Positions 35,906 to 49,219 of a stretch of DNA of 64,000 nucleotides are shown in pieces. Position 1 is the stretch's first letter. Each line of letters starts with the position of its first letter. The translations under genes were made by a program, and so were the position numbers. Origin of the DNA: Neltuma alba (lineage: Eukaryota; Streptophyta; Magnoliopsida; Fabales; Fabaceae); assembly GCF_004799145.2 (NCBI RefSeq), contig NW_021632417.1:1-64000 (forward strand), read 5' to 3'. The notes beneath the pieces were generated by a model, which did not search any database, was not told the origin of the DNA, and saw only the letters and a program-made list of their open reading frames with translations.

Positions 35906-36724
35906 CCATGATCACTAATTTCAACTTTTGTATAAAAAAAAAAAAATTTCAACTTTTCCAGCATACAACGCAACGCAGTAAATCACGCGAACCGGCCGGC
36001 CCACTGATTATGATTTATTTCTGACTTTCCACTAATAATACCAGGTTCCGCTACTTCTGTGCTTTGTTTTGTTGCCGAATCCTCTATTAATATTCATCTT
36101 TGTTGGCCATTGCAATTGTTTCTTATTAAAAAAAATTGCTAATAGTATTTGTTAATTTCTGAAATTTGATGTCGTTTTGATTTCGGTCTTGAAATTTAAA
36201 AGCAACAGTGGTTTTGATCTTCCAAGATTTAACCACGTTTTGGTCTACCTAAATATTTTTGGGACCTAAAACAGTGTTTTTGGTTCTTGAAACAAGATTT
36301 TAAGGATAAATCAAAATCAAAGTAAAGTCAAATTTCAAAAGTAGTTAGAGATGATATTAATTCTAGAAAAATAATATAATAAATAATAGTATTATAATAT
36401 TCTTTCATTTCTTAATGTAAGATTTATTTAACTAATTTGATTAAATAAAAAAATTAAATAATTTAATTATAAGAAATATAATATATATTTCCTTAAATAC
36501 CATAATCATTGTTTTTAATAGTTATCTTTTTTCTACTTAATTATGATTAGGAAAGTGTTAATAGGGATAATTTAGAAAATGTGAAACAAAAAATTTTATG
36601 AGAAACTGGTACATATTTTGCCCATATACTTATTTCCAATTTTGCCCATCAATTTTATGCTACTACTTCAGCACGGAAACAGACAAAACACACTAACTTA
36701 TTTCCAAGATATTAATAGGCTGCT

Positions 36725-39700
36725 TCATATTTTGCCCATCTTCCACTTCAAGTATCTTTCCACGACGTCCAATCCACAAAGTTCTTTCACCACAGGCATA
36801 GTTGCTGGCACATCTAATTGGAATGATTTGTCAAGTTCATCTGAGTTGCTCCATGAATGAAGCTGTTTTCTGGCCTCTTTGATTGCTGCTCTTGTTGCAC
36901 AGTGAACCACGGCTGCTAGAAGTAGCGGCGGCTCACCGGAAGCTACAGAAACAAATTTTCCAATATCTTTTAGTATAAGGATTCTTTTTCCTTGAATTTA
37001 GAGTTTAAAAGATATAATTAATAAAGATAACTAAAAAAATGTAAAGTAAATGGCCCCTTCATGTAATTAGGTTCCCAGCATCCTGATCTATCCACACACA
37101 CATATATACACTACTTCCAGTTCTTAATATAAGAACTAGTTGACTAATTTGAATAGATTAAGAAAATTAATTAAGTTAATTATTTGTAACAAATATGTGT
37201 TGTCTTTTCTAAACTATCATTACTAATTAAGTGTATTGGTTAGAACTATCATTATTACAATGATTATTTTGGAAAAAAATAGATAAATATAAAAGACAAA
37301 ATGGATTAAGGTACTATATTTAGGACCAAAATAAAAGTCAAACGAGTTCTTATATTAAGGATCAGAGGTGGTGTATATGTATATGTACATACTAAACATC
37401 TTAGGGGAATTAAAAATCCTAGAAATCTTTAAGGTATATTTGGCTCAATGAGAGGAAGGGGAGGGGAGGGATTTTAATGGAGGGAAAGGAAGAGGAGGAG
37501 AATGGAAAGATTTTAATATTATCTTATTTGGATTTATTAAAAAAAGAGGGGAGGGGAGGGGAGGGAAAAATATTTTAATATGGACAATTTCGCTTTTATT
37601 TTATTTAAGATATGTGCATAATGGTCATAACATGACAAAATATGAATATAATGGTCACAACATGACAAAATATGAATATAATGGTCACAACATAACAAAA
37701 TATTGCCTTTTCCCTCCAAATCCTCTCAATTTTGGAGGGGAGGCTGAGGAGAGGAGGGGAGAAAAAATTTTAAAATTTTTTCTCCTCCCTTCCTAAAATT
37801 TGTGTGTTGCCAAACAAGAAGAAATAATTAAAATCCCTCCCCTTCCTTCCCCTCTGTTTCAAATCCCTCATATCAAACACACCCTTAGAGAAGCTTGACC
37901 AATACCTTTCCTTTATTTATTACATGTAATATTGAAAAGAGTTTGATTACGTACCAAGCAATCTACTAACAGATAACTGTATTCAATCCTCACAATAAAA
38001 CTAAATTAAAGAACAATACAGTAAGAGATACATAAACCAATTATAACCAATTCTTTTGGACTGTTACGAAGTTTAGATAGATGTGCATTGCATTATTGAT
38101 TTCTTGAACAAATATTTGTTCCAAATTAACTAGGCAAAAACTACTTAATCATTCTTTTAGACTGTTATATATGAAGGAAATACATTTGTTCAAGCTACAA
38201 TTTACTTAATAGTGTGTCACCATGAAATGTTTGATTACAGCACATTTCATAATCTTCTTTGGATTCATTAGCGTTCAAATTACTTTTAATTTTTATTTAT
38301 TTTGATAACAATTAATTCATTATTCAATGAATAGATGACGTGCAACTAATTGAAAGTTGAGAATATGCGAAATCAAACTACCACCTCTAATTTTTAATAT
38401 AAGACTAGTTGATTAATTTGAATAGATTAAGAAAATTAGTTAAGTTAATTATTTTTTACAAGTCTATTTTTGTTGGTTGAAACAATTATTTGACTTATTC
38501 AATCTTAGCATCCTAAGAATATAAAACATACATAAAAGGACAATGCCAAAATACGAAGCAGCTCACAATATAAACAGCAATAAAAGGAATTTCAACAGAA
38601 AGTGGATGCATCCCCCCCCCCCCCCCAAACAAAAAAAGAAAGAAAAGAGAAGTGGACTTTCATGGTTAGAAACAAATAATTTGGAAAATTTTCAAATTAA
38701 TTAAGAAATCTACCAACTAATCCATACCTTTTGAAGAGAGAACGCGATGCTTGTGATGTCCACTGTTGACAATTTCGACATTGAGCTGTTTAGGTATTGT
38801 GTCCAATGTAGGGATTTTGTAATTCCATATTCCATCTGCTAATACTAATCCTTCACGATCTGTTTCGTACTCTTCAAGCATGAAAAACCCTAACCCTTGT
38901 ACAAATGCTCCTTCAATCTACAACAACCAAAAATGATCATGTCAAAAGAGGCAAATTTAAAATATGATAACATTCGCTGTGTTTTGCACTTTTGCTTGAG
39001 CAAAAAATTCAAAATCTAATATAATAAAAATTAAGAAAAATTAAGCATATAACCAAATAAAATGAGGAAAATCATGAGGTACATTAAGAAACATGTCTAA
39101 CGGTGTTGATCCAACATGTTACATGCTTGTTTTCTTGGTAGACAAATTATTCAGGATAAATATAATATAAATTATAAGCTAAATGACCAATTTGGCACCA
39201 ATATATTACTAGTTATTGGCAGATAATTTTTATCTTAAAATTCAATAAATTATTAATTATTCCTTTTTCACAATTAGACTCCTTAATGATCTCTAATTTT
39301 ATAGGAGAGAGAACATGCAGAGGGTAGTTAGAGAACTAATATAAATGTATCTTGCCTCGACATTACAAAATATAAGTATTTTAGTCAGCTGCATTTTAAA
39401 TTTTCTATTTCTAAAATGCTTAATATTCTTGTTAATTAAACACATTTTTTATGTAAGCAGTTGAGTTTGAACATAATTATTTTAAAAATAAAGAAATTGG
39501 AAGATACTAAATTGAAAACTTAGCAGGCCTACCTGCCCTAAATCTATAGCGGGATTGAGACTCTTCCCACAATCATAAATAATATCAGTTTGTAGAATAC
39601 TTGTCTCTCCTGTTAGAAGATCTATTTCCACCTGCAAAATATTCTCTAACCTTTAGCTTGGCATTATTGATAATCTGATGCAACAATATAATTTGACTTT

Positions 39701-42700
39701 TACAATAATTTCAAAATACATTTGAGCAAGGCAAACCATTCATGAGCTTTAGAAAATACCGCTCTTTGAATGAGAAATTGGATAAAACATGAGCCTACCT
39801 CACTCACTGCAACACCATAATTGAGGTAACTATTGGTAGTAGTCCCAGGGTAGTAGAATGAAGTTGCTGATAGATTCACAGATTGCAAGTGTGCCTGCAG
39901 AAGGAGACATTTGTTAATTACATGGTTTTGAGATTGGAAAAAAACCAAAAAGGTCAGTATATGGCAGGAACCTTAATGGCCATGTCAGTAAGGAGGCAAG
40001 GATACAAATTAAAGAACCGTGGTGGTTTTGGTTTTATGGAGTTTAATAATGAAGGACAATTAGAAGGAAAAGAAGGATTTTTTTTCTATTGGCAAAATTA
40101 ATTACCTGGTCCCTATAATTCTAACTTAGAAAGTTTGACTTCGTTAAAACTCAGTTTCTCAACTTTGATTCAACGCTGTCCAATCCTTATCATTTTAACC
40201 ATTTAAAATATTGGTTCTTGCATTTTAGATAGGAACTCATGTTATTTTCTTTCTTCAAAACTTGGGGACTAATAAAAAATGTCTAAAATAGGGATCATGT
40301 TTCATCTGACTCAACATTATAAGGATTAAATGATCAGCTTTTCCCATTTTTAGATTTCTAGTATTTACCTGAGAAATAAGTGTCTCCCAATTGACAGAAC
40401 CCATATCCTTCTGCAACCTTTCCTTGAGTGGCATTAACCTCTCAACCAAGACATTACAACTAAGCCTAATTGCTTCACAGCTTGACTCTGATGTAGTACT
40501 GCCTCCCGTGAAGCCTCCTTGAATCATGCTCAATGTATCAGATTGTATAACACGTATTTTATCTAAAAGGTCTTTAGATCCCTCACATTGGATCAAACCA
40601 AGAGAATATGCAGCCATTTGTTTTGCCTTAGTCCACAGACCTTGACCAATTTCATTCCCCCCAACTTCAACAACAACTGATCCGTCGCTCAAAATACTTG
40701 TTCTTCCTGGTGATGGTCTCACACTTAGTTCATACACAGCAGGTACACGAGATATACCTCTTTTCTTCCAAATGTTGTTCCTGTTAAACTCTTCCACAGC
40801 TTCACTCCTCTGGTTATATCTTGCAGAAACAACTAACTTATTCCATATTGAAGCCAATGTATAGTCAATAGGTTCACCTGCAGAATGCTTGTAGAAAGTG
40901 CAAAGACTTTTGTATGTGTGGAAATTAATGCTTCTCACAACATCTACATCTATTGAAAGTGTAGATGCCACATTCTCTATTATAGCTTCAGCAACATATG
41001 ATCCTTGAACATCCCCAGGGGCTCTCATTGCAGTTCTACTAGGAAGATTAGTTTTGCATATTTTTATATCTAAAGATAGAGCACCCCAATCATATTTCTT
41101 AAGTGCACCAACAATAGTATGTGGGATCATTGGAGATAGATCAGGATATATCCCTGCATCTATCAATATCTCAAGTTCTAAAGCAGTTATTTTCCCATTG
41201 CTTTTAAATCCCACATTGTATGTTATCTTCATAGGATGCCTTCCTCCAGCCATTATCATATCTGTCTTACGATTCATATACATCCTCACGGGGCGGCATA
41301 ATTTGTGTGCTGCAAGTGCACATGCAGTAGCAATCTGAAAATTTTGATTATTAGTACTTACAACAAACAATCCTCAACAATATATGTATGCATGTATTAT
41401 ATATAATGTCCACTTTCTTGTACTGAACTATTGATACAATTCTATTGTAACCTGATATGTTAGAATTATTTTGCTTTATAAGAAATCATACATCTTGCAT
41501 CCTGATGTTAGTCAGTTATTTTAAAGCAACTAAGGAGACAAGCATGCAATTTCCACCAATTCTTTCATTCATTTCCTGGTTTTAAGAATGAAACATATGA
41601 TCAACCTGGGCATATTTTGGATATAAGAAAGTAATAGTAATACAAAACTAGATACTCACGGGAAAGGCTTTTGAGAACTTTCCTCCAAAACCACCGCCAA
41701 CCCTTCTTGTGATTACACGAACATTATGCTGAGGAATATTTAGGCATCTTGCAATATGAGAGTGTGCATACTCTGGCCCTTGACATGAAGTGTAAACAAC
41801 CAAGCAGTTGTCTTCATCTGGTATAGCAAGTGCAGTTTGTGTCTCCATGTAGAAATAGTATTGAGACCCAAGTTTAATCTGAATTTTGAATTATTCAAAG
41901 AAATACACAAACATTGTCAAAATATAGAAAATATTGACTCCAAACATAAATGCATGAATATGTGACTTGGAAAAAAAAGTCAAACTGTTGGATGACAAAG
42001 AATATGCTGGATATATGTAATTAATTCAACAATTTATTGATAATCAATCTTAAGCTTTGAATCCAAATCAAAGGTGAAGAAATAGAAAGGGATACTAATA
42101 CTAGGGGATATTAAAAGAGAATACGTAGTTTTACTTTGGCTAGAAGTTAGTTAATCAGTTATCTATACCTATATTTTTGTTTACAGATTGTTAGTTGTTA
42201 GCCAAAGTTAGTTAGAGTTCATTATCCATCAAAGCTACAAATCATAGCATTTATCATTCAATGAAATCATCCGACTCTTCTTTTTTTGTATTTTTGTGTT
42301 AGGTAAGAGAGTGAATGATTATACCAAGGAAAATTTAATATACCTCAGCAGAAATAATCTTGTGATCCGCTTCTGCCATTCCTCCTGATACATCACCAAC
42401 ATTTTGTGGATGGAGCATAGGTGGAATTTCAAAATGGCTAGATCTCTCAACAGCCTCTTCCACAGATAGAATAGGCGGGTCAAGGTTCTCGAGATCATAC
42501 TCGACAACTGCAATGTTTGCAGCCATATCTGCAACTTTTTGAGTATCTGCAACCTAAACTCATTCATGCGGTAATAATAAATAAAACATGATCCCCTTTT
42601 TTGGACCAAAATGAGGGAGTCAAGTACTTACCACAAAGGCCACACGATCACCAACACATTTAGCAATCTCATCTACAAATAAAGGTTCAACGCCAAATAT

Positions 42701-45700
42701 CTTGAAGGCAACATTTTGTCCGCCTTGAGGGATATCATTACTTGAAATGATAGCCCTCACTCCTTCTTGATGCAGGAGCTTTATACTCTTTACTCGTGCT
42801 AAAGCTTTTGTGCTATAAATATATGCCCCATATAGGCAATTTGTTGGTGAAGGAATGTCATCAACATACACAGCCTCACCTATAAATCATTTGTAAAATA
42901 TGTACTTCTCAATAGAATGATATTTCAACACATAAATTTGGACATATACAGTAACAAGACAACAAAGACATATGCATAAAAAATGAATTGTATATGTGTA
43001 TTAGTCATGGTTAACTTGATTCTTGCAAGTTGTGTCTAGTAATCAACGATGGAATGCTAAAATTGCATGCGATGAAATGAATTTCTGGAATGTTTTAGAT
43101 TTTGACTGTCAGAGAAGCTTGGTGTCAAAGATGGGATGAAAGATTTTGCATAACGAGATGGCAGATTGTTTGTTCAGCTGTTTGCTTAGTAATTTCAAAT
43201 GTCATACATATGAAAGAAAAGAGGCTATAGTTATTCTCTAACTTGAATGTACAAAAACAAACCTGAAGCTTGTATTGTGGCTCCTGATTTTGTAACTGGC
43301 TCACCAATGGGACGATACTCATCACCTACTTGAATCTCTTGTTTTCCTGATGATAGTAAAGGAGGAACTTTAACATGATGAACTTTCCCATTATTCTCTT
43401 TCAAGTCAAATGTCTTCTTGACTGATGAACCAGTATACCCGTTTGAGTAATGATTAAGTTTTTCAACAGAATGGTCAATCACAGGACTAAAGAACCTATA
43501 GAGAAAACCAATTGCCAAGCTTGACCGATAAGCAATCTTCGAAGTGCCATCTTCGGGAACAACAGTAGCTGTAAGCATGTTGACAGCTTCATATACAATT
43601 CCAAAATTTAACAATTTTCCTACTAGTAGCTCCTCAACTTTTGTTGCTCTTATTGCATGTTTGGTCCCATAAACACCAAAAGAAAGTCTGCAAGTTTCTA
43701 CCATGTTCCCTTCTAAATCTTCACTTGGAGAAACCTCAACCAAAAAAGCCGCATTCAAATAAGACAGTGTATTTCCAAGCGGGCGAGGAGCAGCTCGAAA
43801 AGTTTCAAAGAGAATTTTGGTTTTATGTTTTTTAGGATCACTTTTACTACAATCCCATCTTGGGATTTTAATACCTAAAAGTACACTTTGCAATCCTAGT
43901 GGTGGCTGTTCCAAAAATTCTTCTAATGTAAGCCATTTAAACTTTGTACCATCCATCACATGAACCATTGTATCCACGGCTAGAAGTATGGTAGCTATAT
44001 CAGAAGGAAAATGATACTTTTGAGCCATCACTAGATTGCCACCTATACTGGCTGTGCTTCTTATAAACCCTGATGCTACTTTACTCATGTGTTTAGCAAT
44101 TTTTCCCAATATCAGGTCAAAGTCAGAGACAAACTCACACTTGCTGTGTGACTTTAAAGATTCAATAACCTTACATATAGTCGCTGTTGCTCCTATCTCA
44201 ATTCCTGTCGCATCCTTTTTTATATTTGAGAGATCAGAAATTCCCTTTAGATTAATATACTTGTCATAGCTTTCTATATCTTTGTAATAACCCATTCCTG
44301 TGTTATTGACAACAAGCTTTACCTTGGTTCCAGCAAGAACATTTTGTTCTAGTAAGCTTTGAAGCTCCATTAGAGTAGTAGGACTAAGCCAGCTATGTTT
44401 TTCAGAATCCTTGAACACATTAGGCTTGATCTCCTTCAAAAACTCAGGAAATTTACTCTTCTTGTGGTGATGATCATATTTGGGCAACCTATTTATCTTT
44501 ACGTCATCACTTTCTTCTTTTTTCCAGAAAGAGTTTAACCCCAAATCCTCCATATCAACATCAGCACCAAAACTTTTGCAGGCATCAGAAAGCGGTCGAT
44601 ACCCAGTACAGCGACAAAGATTCCCAGAAATGGCTCTTTCAGCCTCAGCAGCAGTGGCTTTCGAGAAACCTGAAGGAGGCTCAGGACGATTGGTCTTTTC
44701 AGCATTGACAAGGGCTCCAAAAAGAGAAACACACATTCCAGGAGTGCAAAATCCACATTGAGTAGCATGGAATCCTGCAATTCTTTCATGAATTGGATGG
44801 AAGCCATCTTTACTGTTTCCAAGGCCTTCACTTGTAGTTATGGAACATCCATGTATGCTGCAAAGTAGTGTGAGACAAGAACTTGCTGTGAAATCCTCAA
44901 CTTGATCAAGCACATGATTGTATTTGGATATTAAAACAAGACAAGCGCCACAACCTCCTGGAACAAACCAGATTGAAACATGAAGTGAGTCCTTGAATTG
45001 AAGACATCTTGAGGAGACAAAAGTATCAGTAAAATTATTGAAACTATCGGTAAAAATAGAAGAATTAGTGTATATACTTTCTTTTATAAACTGTTTTATA
45101 CAACCTCGATTGTGGTATGAAGGAAAAAATTAACCATAAACTCAGCAAACAATTGAAACAGCAAGGGTAATATACTCTGTTCCCAGCTCCTACGGCCAAA
45201 ATTATTATGTTGATGGTAATGAAGGTCCAGTATCCAAATTTCTTTTTGTCTCTGTCTCTTAGAATGTCCAAAGTAGTGCAACAACATCCAAATATTTCAA
45301 ATACAATTGGGGGGGGGGGGAAGAAATAAAAACTCTGCCTCTTTTCACTGATTGCAATCGTAGGATGGAAGTACCAGGTAACCTGTTTTCATATAAATCA
45401 AACAGAGTGCATACCGTAACTAAGGAAGACTCTAAAAGCAGAGAGAAAGTTCAAGAAACAGTGATGATGGAAGAAACATCTGCTGAGGCTTAGAAACACT
45501 AGAAACAAACTAATTTAACTAAAGCCAAAAAAAAAAAAAGAAAAAAAAATCTCAGATTGACCTTTTCTTTTGATCATTGGGCACCTGCAATTTCAAATAC
45601 TCCAATGCAGAGATTAGCATGGATACGACTTTATTAAGAAACAGAATAAAGTGCCAGATGATCAACACTAACTCATCAAGTTAAGGACTTAAAGCTCTAT

Positions 45701-46019
45701 GAGTCACTCATGAAAGAATTATCAGTTTCCTTTTGGAGACTAACCAGTTTCAGATTCATGAACTCGCTACAAAGATAAGAACACTATCACAAGTAAGCTT
45801 GAGCATGACGATCATAAAACAGAGTCTGAGAGACAAACCTTCGCCACAGCCGAGCTTGACGCTCTTAAATGGAGTCTGAGTACGCAAGAAATGAAGCACA
45901 GTGGTTGATGGGTCAACACTTGAGAGCTCAAACCTCTCTCCATTCACTGCAAAAACCAAACTTTCTCTTCTTTCTCCGTTCTCCTTCATCTTTTTGGATG
46001 AATCCAAAAGTTCAGACAT
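36725..46019 (-). CDS. AAO: Aldehyde oxidase (molybdenum cofactor, 2Fe-2S, FAD), intact copy
   Basis: Oxidises aldehydes to carboxylic acids; plant members make abscisic acid or indole-type acids, but the substrate cannot be read here. Ten coding exons: 46019-45839, 44957-43263, 42879-42632, 42553-42344, 41878-41660, 41334-40369, 39894-39799, 39631-39533, 38917-38728, 36942-36725. All junctions are GT-AG and the phases give 1373 aa, usual for the family. First 2Fe-2S cluster: Cys58, 63, 66, 88. Second: Cys128, 131, 175, 177 (QCGFCTPGMC, NLCRCTGYRP). The FAD region includes GNTGMGYYK-like NNTGMGYYKD. Molybdenum domain: RRVGGGFGGK, MRAPGDVQGS, GQGLWTK and GEPPLLLA with the catalytic Glu at 1305. 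A second in-frame ATG (45989, MKENGERRES) aligns with the start of the tandem copy and may be the real start. Likely cytosolic. No lesion seen. Confidence 0.95.
37109..37373. mobile_element. Stowaway-type MITE in the last intron of the intact aldehyde oxidase
   Basis: Left CACTACTTCCAG and right (reverse complement) CACCACCTCTGATCC, TA on both sides. The corresponding intron of the second copy (52224-52468) is only 245 bp and lacks it. Confidence 0.75.
37432..37884. mobile_element. Tourist/PIF-Harbinger-type MITE (453 bp) in the last aldehyde oxidase intron
   Basis: Left AGGTATATTTGG and right (reverse complement) GGGTGTGTTTGA, TTA on both sides. The subterminal zones are purine-rich on the left (GGAAGGGGAGGGG) and pyrimidine-rich on the right, continuing the inverted repeat. 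Absent from the corresponding intron of the second copy. Confidence 0.8.
37611..37703. repeat. 30-bp minisatellite inside the PIF-type MITE
   Basis: Unit ATGGTCACAACATGACAAAA followed by TATGAATATA, starting at 37621, 37651 and 37681 (last one partial). Confidence 0.92.
38609..38627 (+). repeat. Poly-C run in the last aldehyde oxidase intron
   Basis: A run of more than 15 C followed by AAACAAAAAAAG, 100 bp from the exon 9 donor. Simple sequence; length likely variable. Confidence 0.85.
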
Positions 46020-46938
46020 GAGCAGCCTTCAGGAAATACAGTTCTCGCCCCACACACTATGCTCAAAGAAACGATAAATGTGTTATCTTTAGAACCAATC
46101 ATTCGTGGTTCTCAAACCTTCTATGTGTCTTCGCTTCTCTCTCCCAACGTGTGTGGACCTGAATGCACAGATATAATGCGAATATGTCTTCACATCACAG
46201 TTGACCGGCATTGACTTCGAAATGGAAAGCTGACGTAGGAAGTAGAAGTACGAACTAAGGATATTGGTTTCGACAGGTGGCAAGGAAGAAACGGCAGTTC
46301 AAAAAAAGAAAAATTATAGATGGGAGTATTTGATAATTTTAAAAATTAAACTCTTTAGGAGTAGAATTATTGTTAATATTTCATGAAATTTTCATGGGTT
46401 TATGTTAAGGTTATGTCTATTATTATACTGTATATTTCCAATGTTAGAAACGAATTTTGTATCTGTAAATTTAAAATATGAGTATTAATTTTAAAAAATA
46501 ACCAAAAGATTTAAAATAATTAAAATTTTAAAATTAAGAATACTTTTTATTTTTGATATCTTAAAGTAATTATTATTTAATACACTTCATTGAATTTTTT
46601 TTACTCTGTAATAAAGAAAAGAATATAAGCATTGGCATTTTAAATATAAGAATCCATATTTTCTTAGTAAACAAAATGTTGGAACCAACAATGATATATC
46701 AACTTCACTGTAAAACATTTTTTCCTTTTTGGTGTTAATATTCCTTTAAATAATCTTATTTGGAATCCTTTAAATTACTCTCCTAATCCATGTAATTCTA
46801 ATCTCAGTTGTGCCAGTGATCTCATTTGAAGAGCCCCGTCTTGATTCTAAATATAAGAGACTAACTATAAATGCCTATCTTATTTATTACAAAGCTCTCA
46901 CATCATATCCATAATTAAAGGTAAAAATTCAAAGTTAA
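46020..46938. other. Upstream region of the intact aldehyde oxidase
   Basis: About 900 bp of 5' flank. The first 300 bp are less AT-rich and contain a CACACGTTGGG motif (minus strand), but no convincing TATA box at a standard distance. Beyond 46320 the sequence is AT-rich without features. No gene seen. Confidence 0.5.
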
Positions 46939-47175
46939 TTGGGAAAAATTGAAATTGCCAGAGTTAGGAAACTCATTTATCAAGCATTGCCCGTGGATGA
47001 TATTCTGCAAGAATATAATCTGAACAATTCTAATAAGTGTCCTTTTGGCTGCTCTGATCAAGAAACACTAGATCATATTTTCACACAATGCAGCTACTCC
47101 GAATCTTTATGGTTTGCTTTTTTAACCAAATCTTTAACCATCCGCACTCTAGATTTTTGTCAAATTTTTAGCTAG
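46939..47175 (+). pseudogene. LINE reverse transcriptase zinc-binding (zf-RVT) fragment
   Basis: Reading frame with ALPVDDILQEYNLNNSNKCP, then CPFGCSDQETLDHIFTQC and SESLWFAF. The spacing of CPxxC, ET-DHIF-xC and LW is the signature of the zinc-binding region at the C-terminus of plant LINE reverse transcriptases. No reverse transcriptase core is present, so this is a stranded fragment. Confidence 0.75.
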
Positions 47176-47452
47176 TTAATTGATTTTCTGCTGATTAAAT
47201 AGTGTGTTTAATTTCGGACAAAACCCCTCGTTTTTGAATGCTTTGCTTGCCCAATATGTTCAATCGATGTCTTAATTTAATGGTTAAATTGTTGGTTCCT
47301 TCGGAGATGACTTAGGTTGCTATATGCTGCGAATTTAAGCAAATGGCTTGACTCAACAGTTGTGTTTCTGCTACACAAACTAGCTCCACTGCATTAAAAT
47401 TTGAAGATATCAAAAATGAAAACATAATGAAAAAACCATGATACATTTTTGT

Positions 47453-47598
47453 TGCAAAAGGGAAATAATGAAATACAGAGGCAGAATACTCAACTTACTT
47501 TCATATCAATAATCAATGGTTTAAGCCTTTTGACACGTACAATGACGGATAAATAGCAACAGAAATAAACATGGGATATATGACTAGCTAATGGGATA
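47453..47598 (-). repeat. 3' LTR of the copia remnant (truncated)
   Basis: Matches the right LTR over AAGGGAAATAATGAAATACA-like and ACATGGGATATATGACTAG segments with scattered substitutions. It ends abruptly at the pol tail. Confidence 0.8.
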
Positions 47599-48255
47599 AC
47601 TTGCTCATTTGTTCCATGATACTTCAATGCAATAATGCCATCTAGTACAAGATCACAGATGAAGTGGTACCAAATATCATTGCCCATCATGCTGCCATGA
47701 AAAGCTACATTTTTTTTGTCACCGCAATAACTAATTTTTTTTGTCACAATAAATTTCTATTGTATCTTGCTGTGGTTGAAGAAAATCTAATTAAGTCACA
47801 ATGTTTGACAACTACTAAAGTTATTGTTCCATACTCTCCCTTGGATGAGATAAAGCTATAGTGTCTTGCTTCTTTAAGCCTCATGAAATAGTACCTGAAC
47901 CAAAAATAGAAACACACCCTAAAGTGCTTCCATCATTAATATAACCTGCCCAATCACTATAAAAAAACCAAATAATTTGAAATTTGATATTTTTTAGTAC
48001 TAAATTCCAAAATCAATAATGCTCGCAACATAGTGAATGATTCTCTTCAAAGCACCAAAATGATGTTTAGTGGGATTATGCATGAATATAGAAACTACCC
48101 TCATAGAATATGCAGTATCAGGCCTTGTGTTAGATAAGTAGTTTAAACCACCTACCATATTTCGATACTACCTTGCATTTGTAGGTTTAGTACCATCTTT
48201 AACTCAATTTCTCATTCACATTATCAGAGGACGCACTATCTTACAGTCTAATGTA

Positions 48256-48525
48256 CTCTTCCGGTCCTTAATATAAGACCTATTTAACTAATTTGATTAG
48301 ATTAAGGAAGTTAAGTAAGTTGGTTAATTATAAGAAAAGTGACACATTTTTCCTAAAATACTATAATTATCTTTCTTAATACCTCATCTCCCTCTTCTAT
48401 TTGATTATGGTTGAGGGAGTATCCATAGGGGTAGTTTAGAGAAAATTGATAAATATGATAAATGAGTCTTATATTTAGGACCAACTCAACTCAATAATTG
48501 GGTCCTATATTAAGGACCGGAGGAG
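48256..48525. mobile_element. Stowaway-type MITE nested in the copia remnant
   Basis: Left CTCTTCCGGTCC and right (reverse complement) CTCCTCCGGTCC, TA on both sides; 270 bp. Same subfamily as 12074-12344. Being inside the copia remnant, it is the younger insertion. Confidence 0.88.
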
Positions 48526-49219
48526 TACACAACTTTTTGATTAGATCCATAGCATACTAAACCAAAGGAAACAAAGTATTGTCTGAAATCCAATGCTAAA
48601 ACCCCGTCTTGTTTGTTTCTTTCAAAGGCAACGCCATTAGCTCTTAAAATATTAATGGATGATGCGCTATGCTTATTCGTTGATGTATCAAAATCACAAA
48701 AAATTATTTTCCAAATATAATAACAACGTGGAAACCCACTTTTCGATGGAAGGTTTCCACACATGTCTGAAAAAGGGTTTAGAAATTAAAGGAGAGCTGC
48801 CTGAAGAAGTTACTTGCAGTAGATTCTAGTAGATGGAAGTGACATTCAATTCTTCCATACAGGAAGCCTCCTGCATACCCATCTAAAGCGGTGGGCTTCT
48901 AATACTGCATACGTCTAAAAAAAGTTTGCATATTAACAAGGCGTTAGAGCCTGCCTGGTGAATTTGTCAAATAGGTTGAATAGCAAGAGTTATTGTGAGT
49001 AACTCCATGCTACCATGAAAATAATAGCACAACCCTTTCGTATGTTTTACATTATAATAATTTGGAAAGTATACTTTTACAAATAATGAGAACTCTCCTT
49101 ATGTCTTTAAGAGTAGAAGGCTGCTAATTAGCTTTACCATGTACGTGCAATCCACAGACCTGTGATATATATCATAGGTACCTATTAAATACTAAACCAG
49201 ACTCTAATACCAATATTAT

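Larger units (their letters stand above)
29785..36100. repeat. EF-hand segmental duplication, unit C
   Basis: Starts with GAATGTATCCTCCCTATC...GAGGCAGGCAGGCCACC, matching unit B, then CAAGCTTCCAATGAGAATAT, matching unit A. It contains the EF-hand copy C and two diverged CpG-rich blocks. Two blocks with one gene suggest that a fourth unit once existed and lost its gene. Boundaries approximate. Confidence 0.65.

Noticed and set aside
48510..48764. 84-codon minus-strand frame upstream of the copia pol pieces
   Set aside because: It overlaps the MITE end and the interior of the copia remnant; no copia motif could be identified with confidence.
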